A stretch of 64,000 nucleotides of DNA from Mycobacterium sp. ENV421 (GTDB lineage: Bacteria > Actinomycetota > Actinomycetes > Mycobacteriales > Mycobacteriaceae): NCBI RefSeq assembly GCF_002887815.1, contig NZ_PDHO01000002.1, positions 310,001 to 374,000 of the forward strand, given 5' to 3'. The position numbers and the translations under genes were made by a program. This document shows, in pieces, positions 62,523 through 64,000 of this stretch. Numbering within the stretch: the first letter of the stretch is position 1; the number at the start of each line of letters is the position of its first letter. Below the pieces are notes generated by a model. That model was not told the origin of the DNA and did not search any database. It worked only from the letters and a program-made list of their open reading frames with translations.

Positions 62523-63296
62523 GTGAGCGACTTTGACCTGGCGGTATGCGCTGAGATGGTGTTTCGCGATCTGCCGCTTCTCGAGCGGGTGCGACGCATC
62601 CACGGGCTGGGCTTCGCGGTGGAGATCTGGAGCTGGCACGACAAGGACCTCCCCGCACTCGCCGCAACCGGCGCGCGGTTCTCGTCGATGACCGGGTATC
62701 TGCACGGCGATCTGATCGACCCGGCCGGAGCCGACGAGGTGGTGCAGACCGCACAGCTGAGCATCAAAGCCGCTGAGACGCTAGGCGTGCCGCGGTTGAA
62801 CCTGCACACCGCAGAACTCGTCAACGGTCAGGCCGCCCGGCCACGGCAGCGGGCCTCCGGGCAGATGTGGCTGACCGCGCAGCACACGCTGGAACGGATC
62901 GGAGAACTCGGCGCCGCCGCGGGCGTGACGTTCTGCGTGGAGAACCTGAACACGATCGTCGATCACCCCGGCGTCCCCCTGGCCCGCGCCAAGGACACGC
63001 TCGCGCTCGTCGAGGGGGTCGACCACCCGAACGTCAAGATGATGCTCGACCTCTACCACGCCCAGATCGGCGAGGGGAATCTCGTGGAGCTGGTGCGCCG
63101 GTGCGGCTCGGTGATCGGCGAGATCCAGGTGGCTGACGTACCGGGCCGATGCGAGCCGGGCACCGGCGAGATCCACTACCCCGCGATCGCAACGGCGTTG
63201 CGCGACATGGGTTATCGCGGCACGATCGGCCTGGAGGCATGGGCAGCCGATGACAGTGACGAGGCGCTGGCGGCCTTCCGCGCCGCCTTCTCCTGA
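62523..63296 (+). CDS. Hydroxypyruvate isomerase-like TIM-barrel protein
   Basis: 257 residues of the xylose-isomerase-like TIM-barrel superfamily. FDLAVCAEMVFRDLPLLERV, FCVENLNTIVDHPG and MMLDLYHAQIGEGNL, IGEIQVADVPGRCEPGTGE match the Hyi/OtnI branch, with metal-ligand Glu, Asp, His and Glu in order. It probably isomerises or epimerises a short keto-sugar. GTG start, divergent from the transporter; ends at a perfect 23-bp stem-loop. Confidence 0.85.
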   Translation: MSDFDLAVCAEMVFRDLPLLERVRRIHGLGFAVEIWSWHDKDLPALAATGARFSSMTGYLHGDLIDPAGADEVVQTAQLSIKAAETLGVPRLNLHTAELVNGQAARPRQRASGQMWLTAQHTLERIGELGAAAGVTFCVENLNTIVDHPGVPLARAKDTLALVEGVDHPNVKMMLDLYHAQIGEGNLVELVRRCGSVIGEIQVADVPGRCEPGTGEIHYPAIATALRDMGYRGTIGLEAWAADDSDEALAAFRAAFS

Positions 63297-63299
63297 CGC

Positions 63300-63357
63300 C
63301 GAACAGACAGAAACTCCCCCGATACGCCGAACGTTCGGGGGAGTTTCTGTCTGTTCG
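63300..63357. terminator. Perfect bidirectional terminator between the TIM-barrel and GntR genes
   Basis: Arms of 23 bases (63300-63322 and 63335-63357) pair without mismatch around a 12-base loop. It lies in the gap of two convergent genes, three bases past the TIM-barrel stop, and is GC- and A-rich enough to serve both directions. Confidence 0.75.
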
Positions 63358-63373
63358 CGCAAGAACTAGAACG

Positions 63374-64000
63374 TCAGCGGTCGACGAGCGTGGTGTCGAA
63401 GTAGTACCGGGCGGCGCGATAGCAATGTGTACCGAATTCGACGGCGCGGCCGGAATCGTCGAATGCCGTGCGGTCCATGGTCAGCAGCGGCGCGCCCGGC
63501 TTCTCGTCGAGCAGTCGTGCTTCACTTCGGCTGGCCGCCCTCGCGCCGATGCGCTGGCTGGCCAGCCGGATATGGACGCCGCGGCCCCGCAGTGACTGAT
63601 ACAGCCCGCTGCGTTCCAGTTCCTCGGCATCCGGGGCGATCTCGACCGGAAGGTAATTGGTCATCAGGGCCAGCGGCTCACCGTTGGCGCAGCGGAGTCG
63701 TTTGATGCAGGCGACCTCGCGACCCTCGGCAAGACTCAGTTCACGCGCGACGTCCTCGTTCGGCGGACCGACGTGGTACTCCAGCAGTTGGGTGGTGGGG
63801 TCCTGTCCCGCCCGGGACAGGTCGTCGAACAGGCTCGTCAGTTCGACGCGGCGATGGACCGGATTCTGGACGACCTGGGTTCCGACACCCCGCTTGCGCA
63901 CCAGAAGACCCTTGTCGACGAGTTCCTGAATGGCTCGCCGCGTGGTCGGCCGCGACAGCGTCAACCTCTTGGCCAATGCGAGTTCATTTTCGAAACGGTC
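63374..64000 (-). CDS. GntR-family regulator, HutC/UTRA type, 5' end beyond window
   Basis: The frame continues to the window edge, so the N-terminal part of the winged helix is missing. Visible: ENELALAKRLTLSRPTTRRA (second half of the DNA-binding helix), the wing RKRGVGTQVVQNP and a UTRA effector domain (EDVARELSLAEGREVACIKR; SQRIGARAASRSEARLL; LLTMDRTAFDDSGRAVEFG). HutC-type proteins sense small sugars or amino acids; it likely regulates the neighbouring transporter or TIM-barrel gene. 209 residues visible. Confidence 0.9.
   Translation of the reverse strand, partial: DRFENELALAKRLTLSRPTTRRAIQELVDKGLLVRKRGVGTQVVQNPVHRRVELTSLFDDLSRAGQDPTTQLLEYHVGPPNEDVARELSLAEGREVACIKRLRCANGEPLALMTNYLPVEIAPDAEELERSGLYQSLRGRGVHIRLASQRIGARAASRSEARLLDEKPGAPLLTMDRTAFDDSGRAVEFGTHCYRAARYYFDTTLVDR

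Overview
The window comes from a high-GC actinobacterium, almost certainly a free-living (rapid-grower type) Mycobacterium / Mycolicibacterium. From memory, gene content and order follow the M. tuberculosis interval Rv2407 to Rv2455c: RNase Z-like hydrolase, transglutaminase / alpha-E / ATP-grasp operon, rpsT, holA, comEC, comEA, degV, octT, gpgP, rsfS, nadD, VWA / MoxR pair, proA, rbsK, nadE, proB, obg, rpmA, rplU, rne, ndk, a DUF4233 protein, folC, valS, an enoyl reductase-like protein, rpfE, mobA, korB, korA. Stop-start overlaps of the ATGA or GTGA type are frequent. I see no tRNA, rRNA, CRISPR array, insertion sequence or integrase. Layout: 1-6316 holds the start of a type III glutamine synthetase, an MBL hydrolase, a PepSY membrane protein and the ATP-grasp / alpha-E / transglutaminase operon. 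6465-9993 is rpsT facing comEA-comEC-holA. 10114-15097 is a dihydrodipicolinate reductase-like gene and a YceI gene facing the nadD-rsfS-gpgP-octT-degV operon (NAD synthesis, ribosome silencing, polymethylated-polysaccharide precursors). 15248-24509 holds a PE-PPE domain protein, a membrane protein, the MoxR/VWA pair, proA, ribokinase, a crotonase and nadE. 24608-30325 looks like an accessory insert relative to the tuberculosis gene order: cysteine hydrolase, small protein, YdcF-like protein, sirtuin and a 940-residue repeat-containing surface protein. 30405-33644 is the rplU-rpmA-obg-proB operon, 33804-36761 rne, and 37047-41999 valS-folC-DUF4233-ndk. 42064-47171 holds a DUF937 protein, an enoyl reductase-like protein, an S9 peptidase and an FAD monooxygenase. 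47198-52573 holds two Rpf-type muralidase genes and the korA-korB-mobA operon. The clearest genome-plasticity event is at 27170-30536. The last 132 bases around the proB 3' end occur twice as a direct repeat with one mismatch, and the surface-protein gene lies between the copies. The left copy still overlaps the sirtuin stop codon, so the ancestral sirtuin-proB junction can be read directly. The surface protein itself carries two tandem 354-bp copies that appear identical, encoding Calx-beta-like domains. The right end (52854-64000) is an accessory carbohydrate or cyclitol locus: PfkB-family kinase and LacI regulator; a divergent run of an Fe(II)/2-oxoglutarate-type oxygenase, a Gfo/Idh/MocA dehydrogenase, an inosose-dehydratase-like TIM barrel and a second Gfo/Idh/MocA dehydrogenase; then a ribose-type ABC transporter with a single-cassette ATPase; a hydroxypyruvate-isomerase-like protein; and a GntR/UTRA regulator cut by the window edge. 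Its substrate is not determinable from sequence. The combination of an oxygenase with inositol-type enzymes is the best candidate here for an undescribed pathway. One of its genes has its ribosome-binding site and start codon buried in a perfect 12-bp hairpin.
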